Shown here: in pieces, positions 1-6,690 of the stretch | Layout: each line of letters opens with the position of its first letter | Position numbering within the stretch: the first letter of the stretch is position 1 | DNA from: Nitrososphaerota archaeon | Lineage (GTDB): Archaea; Thermoproteota; Nitrososphaeria; Nitrososphaerales; UBA57 | Direction: 5' to 3' | DNA: 12,040 bases | Assembly: GCA_002693165.1 (NCBI GenBank) | Contig: NZOP01000039.1 | Coordinates: forward strand, 1-12,040 | The notes under the pieces: model-generated | What the model was told of the DNA's origin: nothing | Databases searched by the model: none | The model's input: the letters and a program-made list of their open reading frames with translations, nothing else | Position numbers and translations under genes: made by a program

Positions 1-1
1 C

Positions 2-340
2 AATGTAAATTTCTATGACAACCTCTTAATTGTACTCACATCAATCTTGATTGTTGTATCAGTTCGCATGGTTGGCGTACTCTTAATTTCATCGTTACTT
101 GTGCTTCCAATTCTAATTGCGCTTCAACTTACGAATAATTTCCGAAATACTATTTTTATCGCAATTGGAGTATCATTATTGTGTTCATTGTCTGGTGTAA
201 CTTCTTCGTATTACCTGTCAAGTCATCCGTCAATTATTCCGCCAAGCGGATTAATTGTTATAATTCTATCAGCGATATTTACGATTGTTCTAATCAAAAA
301 CAACCTCAAAATCGATAACAAGTTCGAGTCTAACTTTTAA
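2..340 (+). CDS. ABC-3 family metal permease (ZnuB/MtsC-like), 3' end
   Basis: This is the C-terminal part of a membrane permease that would move zinc or manganese inward with a periplasmic-type binding protein and an ATPase. The frame is open from base 2, so the gene is cut by the window edge, and about 112 residues are visible. They are strongly hydrophobic. A stretch reading VRMVGVLLISSLLVLP matches the conserved VkxvGxLLvxALLviPa block of the ABC-3 family. A loop and two more membrane helices follow, with a tyrosine-containing SSYYLS segment and a PPSG turn that family members have before the last helix. The short charged tail NNLKIDNKFESNF is cytoplasmic in the usual topology. The metal specificity cannot be told. 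The TTG at 47 is internal and is not a likely start. Family assignment is fairly sure. Confidence 0.75.
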   Translation, partial: NVNFYDNLLIVLTSILIVVSVRMVGVLLISSLLVLPILIALQLTNNFRNTIFIAIGVSLLCSLSGVTSSYYLSSHPSIIPPSGLIVIILSAIFTIVLIKNNLKIDNKFESNF

Positions 341-366
341 TAATTTTGTAACAGTATATCTACATA

Positions 367-480
367 ATGAAAAAATATCACTGCTTGAACTGTAATATCT
401 GGTTCAATGAAGACGAATTTGAGACTGAATTATTGGTCAAAAAACGTTCTCATTGCATTGACACAATGGAAAAATCTTGA
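367..480 (+). CDS. Small cysteine-containing (zinc-ribbon-like) protein, 37 aa
   Basis: A short ATG-to-TGA reading frame encodes 37 residues. It begins MKKYHCLNCNIWFNEDEF and later has a second Cys-containing site, RSHCID. The HCxxC knuckle near the N-terminus followed by a distal His-Cys pair could bind one zinc ion, as in half zinc-ribbons, although only three cysteines are present. An AT-rich box near 336-345 lies about 26 bases before the ATG, which is the spacing expected for a leaderless archaeal transcript. The gene sits alone between the permease and nreA, both on the same strand. No family is recognised. Length, isolation and the Cys motif make it a plausible real gene, but a chance frame cannot be excluded. 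Confidence 0.5.
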   Translation: MKKYHCLNCNIWFNEDEFETELLVKKRSHCIDTMEKS

Positions 481-490
481 TGTTTAGTCC

Positions 491-500
491 TTTTATTCAT
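491..500 (+). promoter_or_regulatory. TATA-like box of nreA
   Basis: The sequence ttttattcat is centred about 25 bases before the ATG at 520, which implies transcription starting at or next to the start codon. No Shine-Dalgarno-like sequence is needed. This spacing is the argument for choosing ATG 520 over TTG 517. Confidence 0.45.
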
Positions 501-519
501 AATCTGATATAACAGATTG

Positions 520-1839
520 ATGACTAACAAGGATATTCACAGTCTTGCCAAAGTAATTGAAAAAAAGTCATTATCTCATGTCAATGAATCAACATCGAAC
601 ATTGTAATCGACGAACCTCCTCCAGAGATGTGTTTCAGTTGTAAAGGAACAGAACTACTGTGTGGCAAATCAAGATGTCCAATCATCCTAAAAGCAGAAT
701 CTATGACCCGCGTTTCACCAACTTCTGACTCGAACAATATTGCAGGCTCAACGCCCCCTGGAATATTTGTTGGCAGACACGGTTATCCAAAAGTGAGTAT
801 CGGCCCAATGACACCCAATTTTCATGGAGATACGGAAATTTTGGATACTCCTGAGCAATGGTACGGAAAATCTATAGACGAAATTGTAGATTATCGTCAC
901 TCATTGATTCGAGGAAGTACGAATGTTGACGTTAAACAAGCAAGTACTGGAGGCAGGCTAGTAGAAAATATCCAAGAACTTGCAATGGCATCTCAACCCG
1001 TTGAACTAGAGCTTAAACTAACAAAAAAACCGCAAAACCGGTTATCTTTCAATGAGAACTCTCAACCTTTCGGTCCATCTGCACCTCTGGATCATTTTAG
1101 CACAGGTAATGTAACTGTCGACCAAAGAATTGAGAAAGCATATTATGATCGCGATCAAAAATCAGCTAACGGAATAGTTGAACTGTACGATAAAGGAGTT
1201 CTGGTCTCCCGAATTCAGAAAACACTCAGTGCAGGTAATCTAGGAATCGGAAACAATAGAAAGTTTGTACCAACTCGCTGGGGCATCACTGCAGTAGACG
1301 ATACAATTTCTAAAAGTCTAATTGAAAAAATTAAGGACCGTCCAACCATCGATGACTTTCGTGTATACGTACTGAGAAATCTAGACAATCTTTACGTTAC
1401 TATTCTTTTACCAACACAATGGCAATTTGAATGGATTGAAGCATGGTTCACAAATACAACTTGGAATCTATGGGGAAAGGAACCGTATATTATTGGTGAT
1501 CACGAAACATATTACGGCAGAAAAAAATATGCAAGAGTCGGAGGTTGCTATTATTCAACACGATTGGCCGTAGCTGAATCATTGTTATCAGAAAACAAAC
1601 AAGCTGGTGCTATATTACTTCGAGAAATACATCCGGGATATATCTTACCTGTTGGTGTCTGGAACGTGCGTGAAAGTATTCGCCACCAACTGAAGACAAA
1701 CTACGAATCTTTTGATAATCTGTCCGACACTCTTGACCATGCATTTTCACAACTGAATATATCGAAGAACCAATGGCTCAACTCTAGCTATTTGCTTAAT
1801 CATGTTCTGTTTCAGAAAAGGCTGACTGAGTATCTATAA
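520..1839 (+). CDS. nreA: Archaeal DNA repair protein of the Nre family
   Basis: The product resembles the archaeal Nre proteins, which are linked to DNA damage tolerance and bind the sliding clamp PCNA. Counting from the ATG at 520 (439 aa), residues 38-53 form a four-cysteine metal site, CxxC-x6-C-x4-C (CFSC...CGKSRC). A conserved block follows at about residues 80-100 with FVGRHGYPKVSIGPM, typical of the family. The body contains the WFTNTTWNLWG and GCYYSTRLAVAE blocks. The last eight residues, QKRLTEYL, fit a PCNA-interacting peptide (Q-x-x-L-x-x-aromatic-hydrophobic) exactly at the C-terminus, where Nre proteins carry it. A TTG directly precedes the ATG; the ATG is preferred because a TATA-like ttttattcat lies about 25 bases upstream, giving a leaderless message. 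The biochemical function of the family is not fully settled. Confidence 0.85.
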   Translation: MTNKDIHSLAKVIEKKSLSHVNESTSNIVIDEPPPEMCFSCKGTELLCGKSRCPIILKAESMTRVSPTSDSNNIAGSTPPGIFVGRHGYPKVSIGPMTPNFHGDTEILDTPEQWYGKSIDEIVDYRHSLIRGSTNVDVKQASTGGRLVENIQELAMASQPVELELKLTKKPQNRLSFNENSQPFGPSAPLDHFSTGNVTVDQRIEKAYYDRDQKSANGIVELYDKGVLVSRIQKTLSAGNLGIGNNRKFVPTRWGITAVDDTISKSLIEKIKDRPTIDDFRVYVLRNLDNLYVTILLPTQWQFEWIEAWFTNTTWNLWGKEPYIIGDHETYYGRKKYARVGGCYYSTRLAVAESLLSENKQAGAILLREIHPGYILPVGVWNVRESIRHQLKTNYESFDNLSDTLDHAFSQLNISKNQWLNSSYLLNHVLFQKRLTEYL

Positions 1840-1843
1840 ACAG

Positions 1844-1851
1844 CTTATATA
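1844..1851 (+). promoter_or_regulatory. TATA-like box preceding the structured element upstream of glyA
   Basis: The motif cttatata starts a few bases after the nreA stop codon. Adding the usual 25-26 bases from its centre puts the transcription start at about 1873, which is the first base of the closing stem of the structured element at 1873-1938. That coincidence supports a transcript beginning with the stem. Confidence 0.45.
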
Positions 1852-1872
1852 GAAATATGCCATTAATAGCAC

Positions 1873-1938
1873 TAGGGGAGCATGTTCAACTGAACCATAG
1901 GCGAGTTAATAGTTATCTTATTAACGTTTTCTCCCCTA
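1873..1938 (+). ncRNA. Candidate structured RNA (three-way junction) or glyA leader
   Basis: Three helices can be drawn by hand. P1 is a perfect 8-bp stem, TAGGGGAG (1873-1880) with CTCCCCTA (1931-1938), conspicuously GC-rich in an AT-rich spacer. P2 is ATGTTC (1882-1887) with GAACCAT (1892-1898), with one bulged C and an AACT loop. P3 is GTTAATA (1905-1911) with TATTAAC (1919-1925), perfect, with a 7-base loop. Together they form a closed three-way junction. A TATA-like box is placed to start the transcript at 1873. It could be a free small RNA or the 5' leader of glyA, whose TTG start lies 57 bases downstream. It lacks a TTCRANNC T-loop, so it is not a tRNA. I recognise no known RNA family. 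The fold is by eye only, without covariation. Confidence 0.45.
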
Positions 1939-1994
1939 ATCTTAACTTCAATAAACTTTATTTTCACTCAAATTTACAAATAAATTAGGTTCAA

Positions 1995-3305
1995 TTGTCA
2001 CGAGAAAAATATAATCAAGTTTTTGATCTACTGGAAAAACATCATAAATGGTTTTCTGAATCTATTCCTCTAATTGCATCGGAAAATATTCCAAGTCCCG
2101 CTGTACGAGAGGCATATGCATCTGATTTTGGCAACAGGTATGCTGAGGGATGGCCTGGTGAACGTGTTTATGCTGGATGTAAATTTATCGACGAAGTTGA
2201 ACTGATTACAATAGATTTAGCTAAGAAATTATTTAATGCAGAATTCGCTGACGTCCGCCCGATTTCTGGAGTATGCGCTAATCTAGCTGTTTACTCTGCT
2301 TTTACAAATCCTAACGATACAATGATGGCTCTGCCCATACCTTCTGGAGGACATATATCTCACGGTCAGAAAAAATTCTCTGGTACAGCTGGTTTAGTAC
2401 ACGGACTGAACATAGAATATTTTGCATTTGATCGAGAAGAAATGAACATTGACGTCGATCAATCAAAACAACGAATCGAAAAATTAATTGAAAATAATAA
2501 TAAACCAACCTTTGCGATGTTCGGAGGAAGTCTGTTTCTTTTCCCTCATCCTATGAAGGAGCTAAAAGATTTTCTTCAAAGTCATGATATTTTTATTTGC
2601 TATGATTCTGCACACGTTTCAGGATTAATTGCTGGTAAACAATTCCAAGATCCTTTACGTGAAGGTGCACAAACTATGACACTCAGTACACATAAGACAC
2701 TTCCTGGTCCACAAGGCGGTATGGTTCTCTCTTTCGACAAATACGCTGAGGACATAAAAAAATCCGTGTTTCCTGGTAATACAAGTAACCATCATCTGCA
2801 TAGCGTTGCAGGAAAAGCAATTGCATTCGCAGAAATGATTGAATTTGGAGAAGAGTATTCTGTTCAAACCGTCAAAAACGCACGCGCCCTTGCTGAAGCA
2901 CTTTCCTCAAAAGGAATCGTTGTACTGGGAGAAAAGAACGGATTTACCGCATCCCATCAAATTGCTGTCGACGTTTCAAAATATGGGGACGGAGGAAAAT
3001 TCGAACATGAACTTGAAGAGGCCAATTTAATTGCAAACAGGCAATTATTGCCTGGCGATATAAAGGCAGGCAGGGATTACAAACGCCCTGGAGGTATACG
3101 ATTGGGCAGTTCGGAGGTAACCCGTCTAGGCATGAAAGAGTCTGAAATGCAAGAAATTGCTAATTTTATCCACAGAATTATAGTCAATAAAGAAACTCCT
3201 GAAAACGTCAAAAAGGATATCATCGAATTTCGAAGCCAATTCACTAAAGTTCATTATGCATTTGAAACTTTGTCTGATGCATACAAATACATCAAAATAC
3301 GTTAA
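1995..3305 (+). CDS. glyA: Serine hydroxymethyltransferase
   Basis: This PLP enzyme interconverts serine and glycine while passing a one-carbon unit to a folate-type carrier (tetrahydromethanopterin or a relative in many archaea). The 436 residues cover the full family length. Visible signatures are LIASEN (residues 27-31), SGVCANLAVY (91-100, the SGSQAN site of bacterial enzymes), GGHISHG (118-124), YDSAHVSGLIAG (203-214) with the PLP-contacting Asp and His, and THKTLPGPQGG (232-242) with the Schiff-base lysine at about 234. A C-terminal RPGGIRLGSSEVTRLGM block is also present. The start is a TTG, since no ATG lies near the expected N-terminus; an aggt at 1987-1990 might help initiation. The gene stands alone behind the structured element at 1873-1938, which may regulate it. 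Identity is firm. Confidence 0.96.
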   Translation: MSREKYNQVFDLLEKHHKWFSESIPLIASENIPSPAVREAYASDFGNRYAEGWPGERVYAGCKFIDEVELITIDLAKKLFNAEFADVRPISGVCANLAVYSAFTNPNDTMMALPIPSGGHISHGQKKFSGTAGLVHGLNIEYFAFDREEMNIDVDQSKQRIEKLIENNNKPTFAMFGGSLFLFPHPMKELKDFLQSHDIFICYDSAHVSGLIAGKQFQDPLREGAQTMTLSTHKTLPGPQGGMVLSFDKYAEDIKKSVFPGNTSNHHLHSVAGKAIAFAEMIEFGEEYSVQTVKNARALAEALSSKGIVVLGEKNGFTASHQIAVDVSKYGDGGKFEHELEEANLIANRQLLPGDIKAGRDYKRPGGIRLGSSEVTRLGMKESEMQEIANFIHRIIVNKETPENVKKDIIEFRSQFTKVHYAFETLSDAYKYIKIR

Positions 3306-3326
3306 TAAAATTCTTAATTTTGTTAA

Positions 3327-3337
3327 TATATTAATAT
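3327..3337 (+). promoter_or_regulatory. TATA-like box of the CBM9-like secreted protein gene
   Basis: An AT-rich stretch containing the palindrome ttaatatattaa (3323-3334) is centred about 26 bases before the ATG at 3358, as expected for a leaderless archaeal gene. Confidence 0.4.
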
Positions 3338-3357
3338 CAGTACGCTAAAGACTATCT

Positions 3358-4143
3358 ATGAAATACTTACAGCCAATAATCCTGTCAATTTTAATTTTCT
3401 CTTCATTATTACTTATTCCTGGAATTAAAGCACATGACGGTACAACATTTGAAGCTTATACAACTAATGCTCCAACAATAGACGGCGTAATTAACGACGA
3501 TGAATGGGCCGATGCATCTACCGCTACATTCTCTATTCCTGAAGGCGAAGTGACAATTTATGTTATGAATGACAGACGATATCTGTACATTGCCGCTAAA
3601 GTTGCTGACAACACCCTTGATGAAGTTGTCAATGTTGCACTGGACATCTTAACTATCGATTTTGACGGTCGACACGACGGACAAGAATTCAATGTCGGAG
3701 AAGATACAATCTCCATTGGTGCACGTAATAGAATCGGAGATGGTTTTGTCGGACCAGGTCTTGATATTCTAGACGATAGTCAAATTGACGTGGACGGAAT
3801 GGTCAGTCGTATAGGTAACTTCAATCATTTTGAAATATCTCATCCAATCGATTCGGGTGACGCAAACGACATTGCAGGAGATTATGGTAAGACAATAGGA
3901 GCTAGATTCTTATTCTTTGATCAAAGCGGTTCAGACAATTCTGTAATTAGCGTGTTTCCAGTAGGAGTAAGCGCTGAAGATAGGTCACAAAGACTATGGG
4001 CTGATATAGTTATAGCAAATCCAACTGACGATGACTCTTCAGGTTCATCTGGTGGTTTTCCAATAACTGAAGTTGGAATAATTGCCGTTCTGTTAGGTTG
4101 GGCTGCATACTTCGGTTCAATAATTCGCAAAAGGCGAAATTGA
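3358..4143 (+). CDS. Secreted, membrane-anchored protein with CBM9/DOMON-like domain
   Basis: A 261-residue exported protein. Residues 1-25 form a signal peptide (hydrophobic core LSILIFSSLLLIPG, probable cut after IKA). The segment from about 38 to 215 begins APTIDGVINDDEWADA and continues IYVMNDRRYLYIAAKVAD, the pattern of the CBM9-like/DOMON beta-sandwich seen in many surface proteins; an acidic stretch (DFDGRHDGQEFNVGED) might bind calcium. A Ser/Gly/Asp-rich linker (about 224-232) leads to a membrane helix (about 236-254) and the basic tail IRKRRN. The segment just before the helix, GGFPITEVG, loosely resembles the PEFG-CTERM surface-sorting tail of thaumarchaeal proteins but lacks the exact PEFG, so that link is tentative. 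The ligand is unknown. It begins a run of three exported proteins. Confidence 0.75.
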   Translation: MKYLQPIILSILIFSSLLLIPGIKAHDGTTFEAYTTNAPTIDGVINDDEWADASTATFSIPEGEVTIYVMNDRRYLYIAAKVADNTLDEVVNVALDILTIDFDGRHDGQEFNVGEDTISIGARNRIGDGFVGPGLDILDDSQIDVDGMVSRIGNFNHFEISHPIDSGDANDIAGDYGKTIGARFLFFDQSGSDNSVISVFPVGVSAEDRSQRLWADIVIANPTDDDSSGSSGGFPITEVGIIAVLLGWAAYFGSIIRKRRN

Positions 4144-4171
4144 TAATAACGCATTAGCGTATTAACTGATA

Positions 4172-5296
4172 TTGAAAACCGCATATATCGTCATTTCAAT
4201 TGTTGTACTGGTATTAGCTGTAGCTGCTGGCATATTCTTTTTTGGATTTGGCGAAAGTTACTTCCAAGAACCACCGCAGATATGCTATCTGACTCCACTT
4301 GAAAAAACATCCATTGATTTGTATTATGATTGCGAAGATTTCGATACGGATACAGTACTTAAACTTCCAGATATCGATCATGACAAACTAGTTACACTCT
4401 CTATAGAGTTAATCAATGAAGATCGCGAACGATATAACTCGCCTGTACTTGAATTGGGGGAATCACCAACCGCGCAAGAACACGCTGAAGAACTTCTCAA
4501 CACATGTAGAACAAGTTACTGGAGCAGTAACGGCATGAAACCCTATATGAGATATTCAGCTTCAGGCGGAGACGGTGCAATAAATGAAAATGTTCGAGTG
4601 ATAGGAACGCCTGAAATACAAAAATTCTGGACAGAAGAATCCATAGAACAAATAATAGCTTGGAATCAATATTCTATGGTAGAGCGAGACGAAGCTAACG
4701 AATTTAGACATTCCGCAAATATTCTCCACCCAGATCACAACTATGTAAACATAGGAATTGCTTGGAGTAATTTTTGCGTAACCATAGTTCACCAGTTTGA
4801 AGATAAATATGTTGAATGGTCACAACCACCGATCATAACACTTAACCACGAATTTATGCTCGCTGGACGCATCAATTTCAATTCCACCATTGAAGAGATA
4901 CATGTTTTCTATGATCCAATACCGATGCCTCTCTCCGACCGAGAATTAATGCTAAGCCCAAGAATTTACGGCTTTGGCCATGTATGCTCGCATCTTCAAT
5001 GTTCAGACGGTTCACTACCAATTGCAATAGTTCTTCCTAATACCGAAGACGCAGAACTCGGGCCCGAAGTTTTAGAGAGCATATTGAACCAGGAATCGAA
5101 TATACCGTTACTTGTTGCACATAAATGGGAAATGACTCACGGAGAAGACTTTACCACTTTCTCGATCGAGGAAGATTTTTCCAACCTTATGAATCTAACT
5201 GGCAAAGGAGTTTACACAGTTCTCGTATTCGCAGAACATCCTGATGGCAGCGACACTGGTATGGTGCTAACGACAATCTCGATATTCTTTTTATAG
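4172..5296 (+). CDS. Membrane-anchored CAP/SCP-domain extracellular protein
   Basis: Residues 5-26 are a single hydrophobic helix (signal anchor or signal peptide) and the rest is predicted outside. Residues about 75-212 look like a CAP (SCP/PR1) domain: LINEDRERYNSPVLEL for the first helix, AQEHAEELL for the second, then a strand with INENV (139, the family GENI/ENV glutamate) and FRHSANILHPDHNYVNIGIAWSNFCVTIVHQF, matching the HrxnIl-p-ynxvGIGi strand pair. The first catalytic-site-like histidine of the family is not obvious (TCRTSYWSSNG is there instead). The remaining 150 residues, with a Cys pair (GHVCSHLQCSDG), are not recognised. The start is a TTG at 4172; no suitable ATG is available, and the hydrophobic N-terminus requires this start or one close by. 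CAP proteins have no single function, so none is assigned. Confidence 0.72.
   Translation: MKTAYIVISIVVLVLAVAAGIFFFGFGESYFQEPPQICYLTPLEKTSIDLYYDCEDFDTDTVLKLPDIDHDKLVTLSIELINEDRERYNSPVLELGESPTAQEHAEELLNTCRTSYWSSNGMKPYMRYSASGGDGAINENVRVIGTPEIQKFWTEESIEQIIAWNQYSMVERDEANEFRHSANILHPDHNYVNIGIAWSNFCVTIVHQFEDKYVEWSQPPIITLNHEFMLAGRINFNSTIEEIHVFYDPIPMPLSDRELMLSPRIYGFGHVCSHLQCSDGSLPIAIVLPNTEDAELGPEVLESILNQESNIPLLVAHKWEMTHGEDFTTFSIEEDFSNLMNLTGKGVYTVLVFAEHPDGSDTGMVLTTISIFFL
5287..5295 (+). promoter_or_regulatory. TATA-like box overlapping the preceding stop codon
   Basis: The sequence ctttttatag contains the TAG stop of the CAP-domain gene (5294-5296) and is centred about 25 bases before the ATG at 5316. 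It supports a separate leaderless transcript for the next gene and the ATG over the TTG at 5310. Confidence 0.45.
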
Positions 5297-5315
5297 TCAA
5301 AATTAACTATTGAAT

Positions 5316-6002
5316 ATGAAAGTGTTATTCCTTTTACTCGCATTGATGTTCCTACCTTTTGCATCTGCTCATTTTCCATATATCGCTGATACAGAAACAT
5401 CTGCGCGAAATCCAATAGTAATTGACGATATTCATTTATCTCAAGTTTGGTATTTTAATCAGGAAACTTCTGATTCGGACGTCTGGCTTTTTTTCAATAC
5501 AGATAATTCTGATCAATTGTTTGTACAATTAGGAGTTCCTGTTCTTGATCAATTAGAAAATTACAAACCTACTCTCTCAATTTATCATGTTCATACGTCG
5601 AACGAAGACCATCTGACCTGGAGCTTTCACGAACATAGCAACTACACAACTAATTTTGCAAAACCATCAGAGGCTTGTAACTCAGGAATTTCCAATGAAT
5701 CACCATGCATCTTCCATGAAACATTTACGGACACATACAGCTGGATCCTAGCCGAAGATACATTGTCAATTGAACCAGGAAGATACTTGATACGCGGAAC
5801 ATCTGAAGACAAAGGCACTATGTGGATTGCAGTCGGCGAAAGAGAAGAATTTTCAGTTTTATCTTTTCCTTCTCTCATATCTGCCACTTCATCCATAAAC
5901 AATGCACATGGCAAAGAGTCAAACAACACTTCGATATTGATTGCATCAGTCTCAGTACTAGCATTCGTTGGATTTGTAATCTACAGGCGCCGAAACTCCT
6001 AG
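5316..6002 (+). CDS. Secreted protein with C-terminal membrane anchor, unknown function
   Basis: From the ATG at 5316 the product is 228 residues; a TTG at 5310 would add two. Residues 1-18 are a clear signal peptide (VLFLLLALMFLPFASA, cut before HFPY). The body is beta-rich by appearance, with SQVWYFNQ, VWLFFNTDNSDQLFVQLGVPVLDQLE and PGRYLIRG segments, two cysteines at SEACNSGISNESPCIF that could form a disulphide, and several N-x-S/T sites (NYT, NES, NNT) suitable for archaeal N-glycosylation. A helix at about 204-222 followed by YRRRNS anchors the C-terminus with the protein outside. I do not recognise the family. It closes a block of three exported proteins on the same strand, which suggests a cell-surface neighbourhood but not a shared pathway. 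Confidence 0.7.
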   Translation: MKVLFLLLALMFLPFASAHFPYIADTETSARNPIVIDDIHLSQVWYFNQETSDSDVWLFFNTDNSDQLFVQLGVPVLDQLENYKPTLSIYHVHTSNEDHLTWSFHEHSNYTTNFAKPSEACNSGISNESPCIFHETFTDTYSWILAEDTLSIEPGRYLIRGTSEDKGTMWIAVGEREEFSVLSFPSLISATSSINNAHGKESNNTSILIASVSVLAFVGFVIYRRRNS

Positions 6003-6010
6003 GAAGATAA

Positions 6011-6020
6011 TATTTATATA
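6011..6020 (+). promoter_or_regulatory. TATA box of hsp20
   Basis: The sequence tatttatata is a strong archaeal-type TATA box. A start about 26 bases downstream would fall near 6042, leaving a short leader of roughly 18 bases with a gaggt Shine-Dalgarno-like motif at 6049-6053, seven bases before the ATG at 6060. Unlike most genes here, hsp20 therefore seems to have a leader and a ribosome binding site. Confidence 0.55.
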
Positions 6021-6027
6021 TTCTAGA

Positions 6028-6046
6028 TACTAACTAAATGTTAGTA
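6028..6046. promoter_or_regulatory. Inverted repeat, candidate operator of hsp20
   Basis: A perfect 7-base inverted repeat, TACTAAC-taaat-GTTAGTA, lies between the TATA box and the predicted transcription start of hsp20. That is where archaeal repressors block RNA polymerase recruitment. An AC-N5-GT core recalls the binding site described for the Pyrococcus heat-shock repressor Phr, but the rest does not obviously match. No regulator gene is present in the window. Confidence 0.4.
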
Positions 6047-6059
6047 ACGAGGTATATGT

Positions 6060-6584
6060 ATGAAAATCAAACGAAATAATCTCATCGATAGAATATTCGA
6101 GAACATGTATAATGAGATGGAAAGTCTCAATAGCATGTTCAATAATATCGAATTCCCCAAAAACGTCGAGTCTGGCAAGCCGTACTTCTATGGATACACC
6201 ATGGAGGTAGGTCCAGATGGACAACCTGTAGTCAATACATTCGGAAATGCTGATCAATTCAATGGTTCACCAGCAGGTTCCAGACCACAAAATGTCTCCG
6301 AGTCCCGAGACCCTGCAGTAGATGTTCTAGACAGCAAGAAAGGCAACTCGATAAAAATCATAGCTGAATTGCCTGGCGTAACCAAAGAGAGCATCAAAGT
6401 TACAGAAAACCAGGGAATAGTCAACATCACAGCAGAGAATGGAGATAGAAAGTATAACAAGAATATTCCGACAGGAAGGAAACTTGACGCGGACAAATCC
6501 AAGGCAAATTACTTGAACGGAATACTGGAGTTAGAAATCCCTCTACGAAAATCCGAAGACGAAAAGAATATTCGAATTGACTAG
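6060..6584 (+). CDS. hsp20: Small heat shock protein, Hsp20/alpha-crystallin family
   Basis: An ATP-independent holdase chaperone that keeps unfolding proteins soluble as large cytoplasmic oligomers. The 174 residues show the usual layout. A variable N-terminal arm (1-80) includes the GYTMEVGPDGQPVVNTFGN block common in archaeal members. The alpha-crystallin domain (about 84-163) starts DPAVDVLDS, has IAELPGVTKESIKVTE, and ends in the family A-x-x-x-N-G-x-L signature as ANYLNGILELEIPL. The C-terminal tail KNIRID contains the I-x-I motif that docks into neighbouring subunits. It has its own TATA box, an operator-like inverted repeat and a hairpin/T-run terminator, so it is a single-gene unit, probably stress-regulated. 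Confidence 0.95.
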   Translation: MKIKRNNLIDRIFENMYNEMESLNSMFNNIEFPKNVESGKPYFYGYTMEVGPDGQPVVNTFGNADQFNGSPAGSRPQNVSESRDPAVDVLDSKKGNSIKIIAELPGVTKESIKVTENQGIVNITAENGDRKYNKNIPTGRKLDADKSKANYLNGILELEIPLRKSEDEKNIRID

Positions 6585-6598
6585 TTCAACCAGTAAGC

Positions 6599-6651
6599 TT
6601 AGCCCTAACACATTCACTCCCCGTGCATGCTAGGGTTAACTTATTTTTTTT
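6599..6651 (+). terminator. Hairpin plus T-run terminator after hsp20
   Basis: TTAGCCCTA (6599-6607) pairs with TAGGGTTAA (6631-6639), nine base pairs with one G-U, closing a 23-base loop. A run of eight T follows at 6644-6651. The T-run alone could stop archaeal RNA polymerase; the stem may protect the 3' end. The long loop contains the palindrome gcatgc. Confidence 0.55.
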
Positions 6652-6660
6652 ATTCATTAC

Positions 6661-6670
6661 AGATATAAGT
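6661..6670 (+). promoter_or_regulatory. TATA-like box of the HExxH protein gene
   Basis: agatataagt is centred about 25 bases before the ATG at 6691, which fits a leaderless transcript started independently of hsp20. Confidence 0.45.
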
Positions 6671-6690
6671 GAAAAAACCAAAGTGATTGT

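Noticed and set aside
1873..1938. tRNA gene on either strand
   Set aside because: The closing stem looks like an acceptor stem, but there is no T-arm with a TTCRANNC loop, no D-arm pattern and no plausible anticodon arm.
2311..3030. Several short open frames inside glyA on both strands
   Set aside because: They lie wholly inside a firmly identified gene, lack motifs of their own and have no promoter support.
5642..6502. Minus-strand and alternative-frame open stretches across the secreted-protein and hsp20 genes
   Set aside because: They are shadows of genes with clear domain or signal-peptide evidence and have no independent signature.
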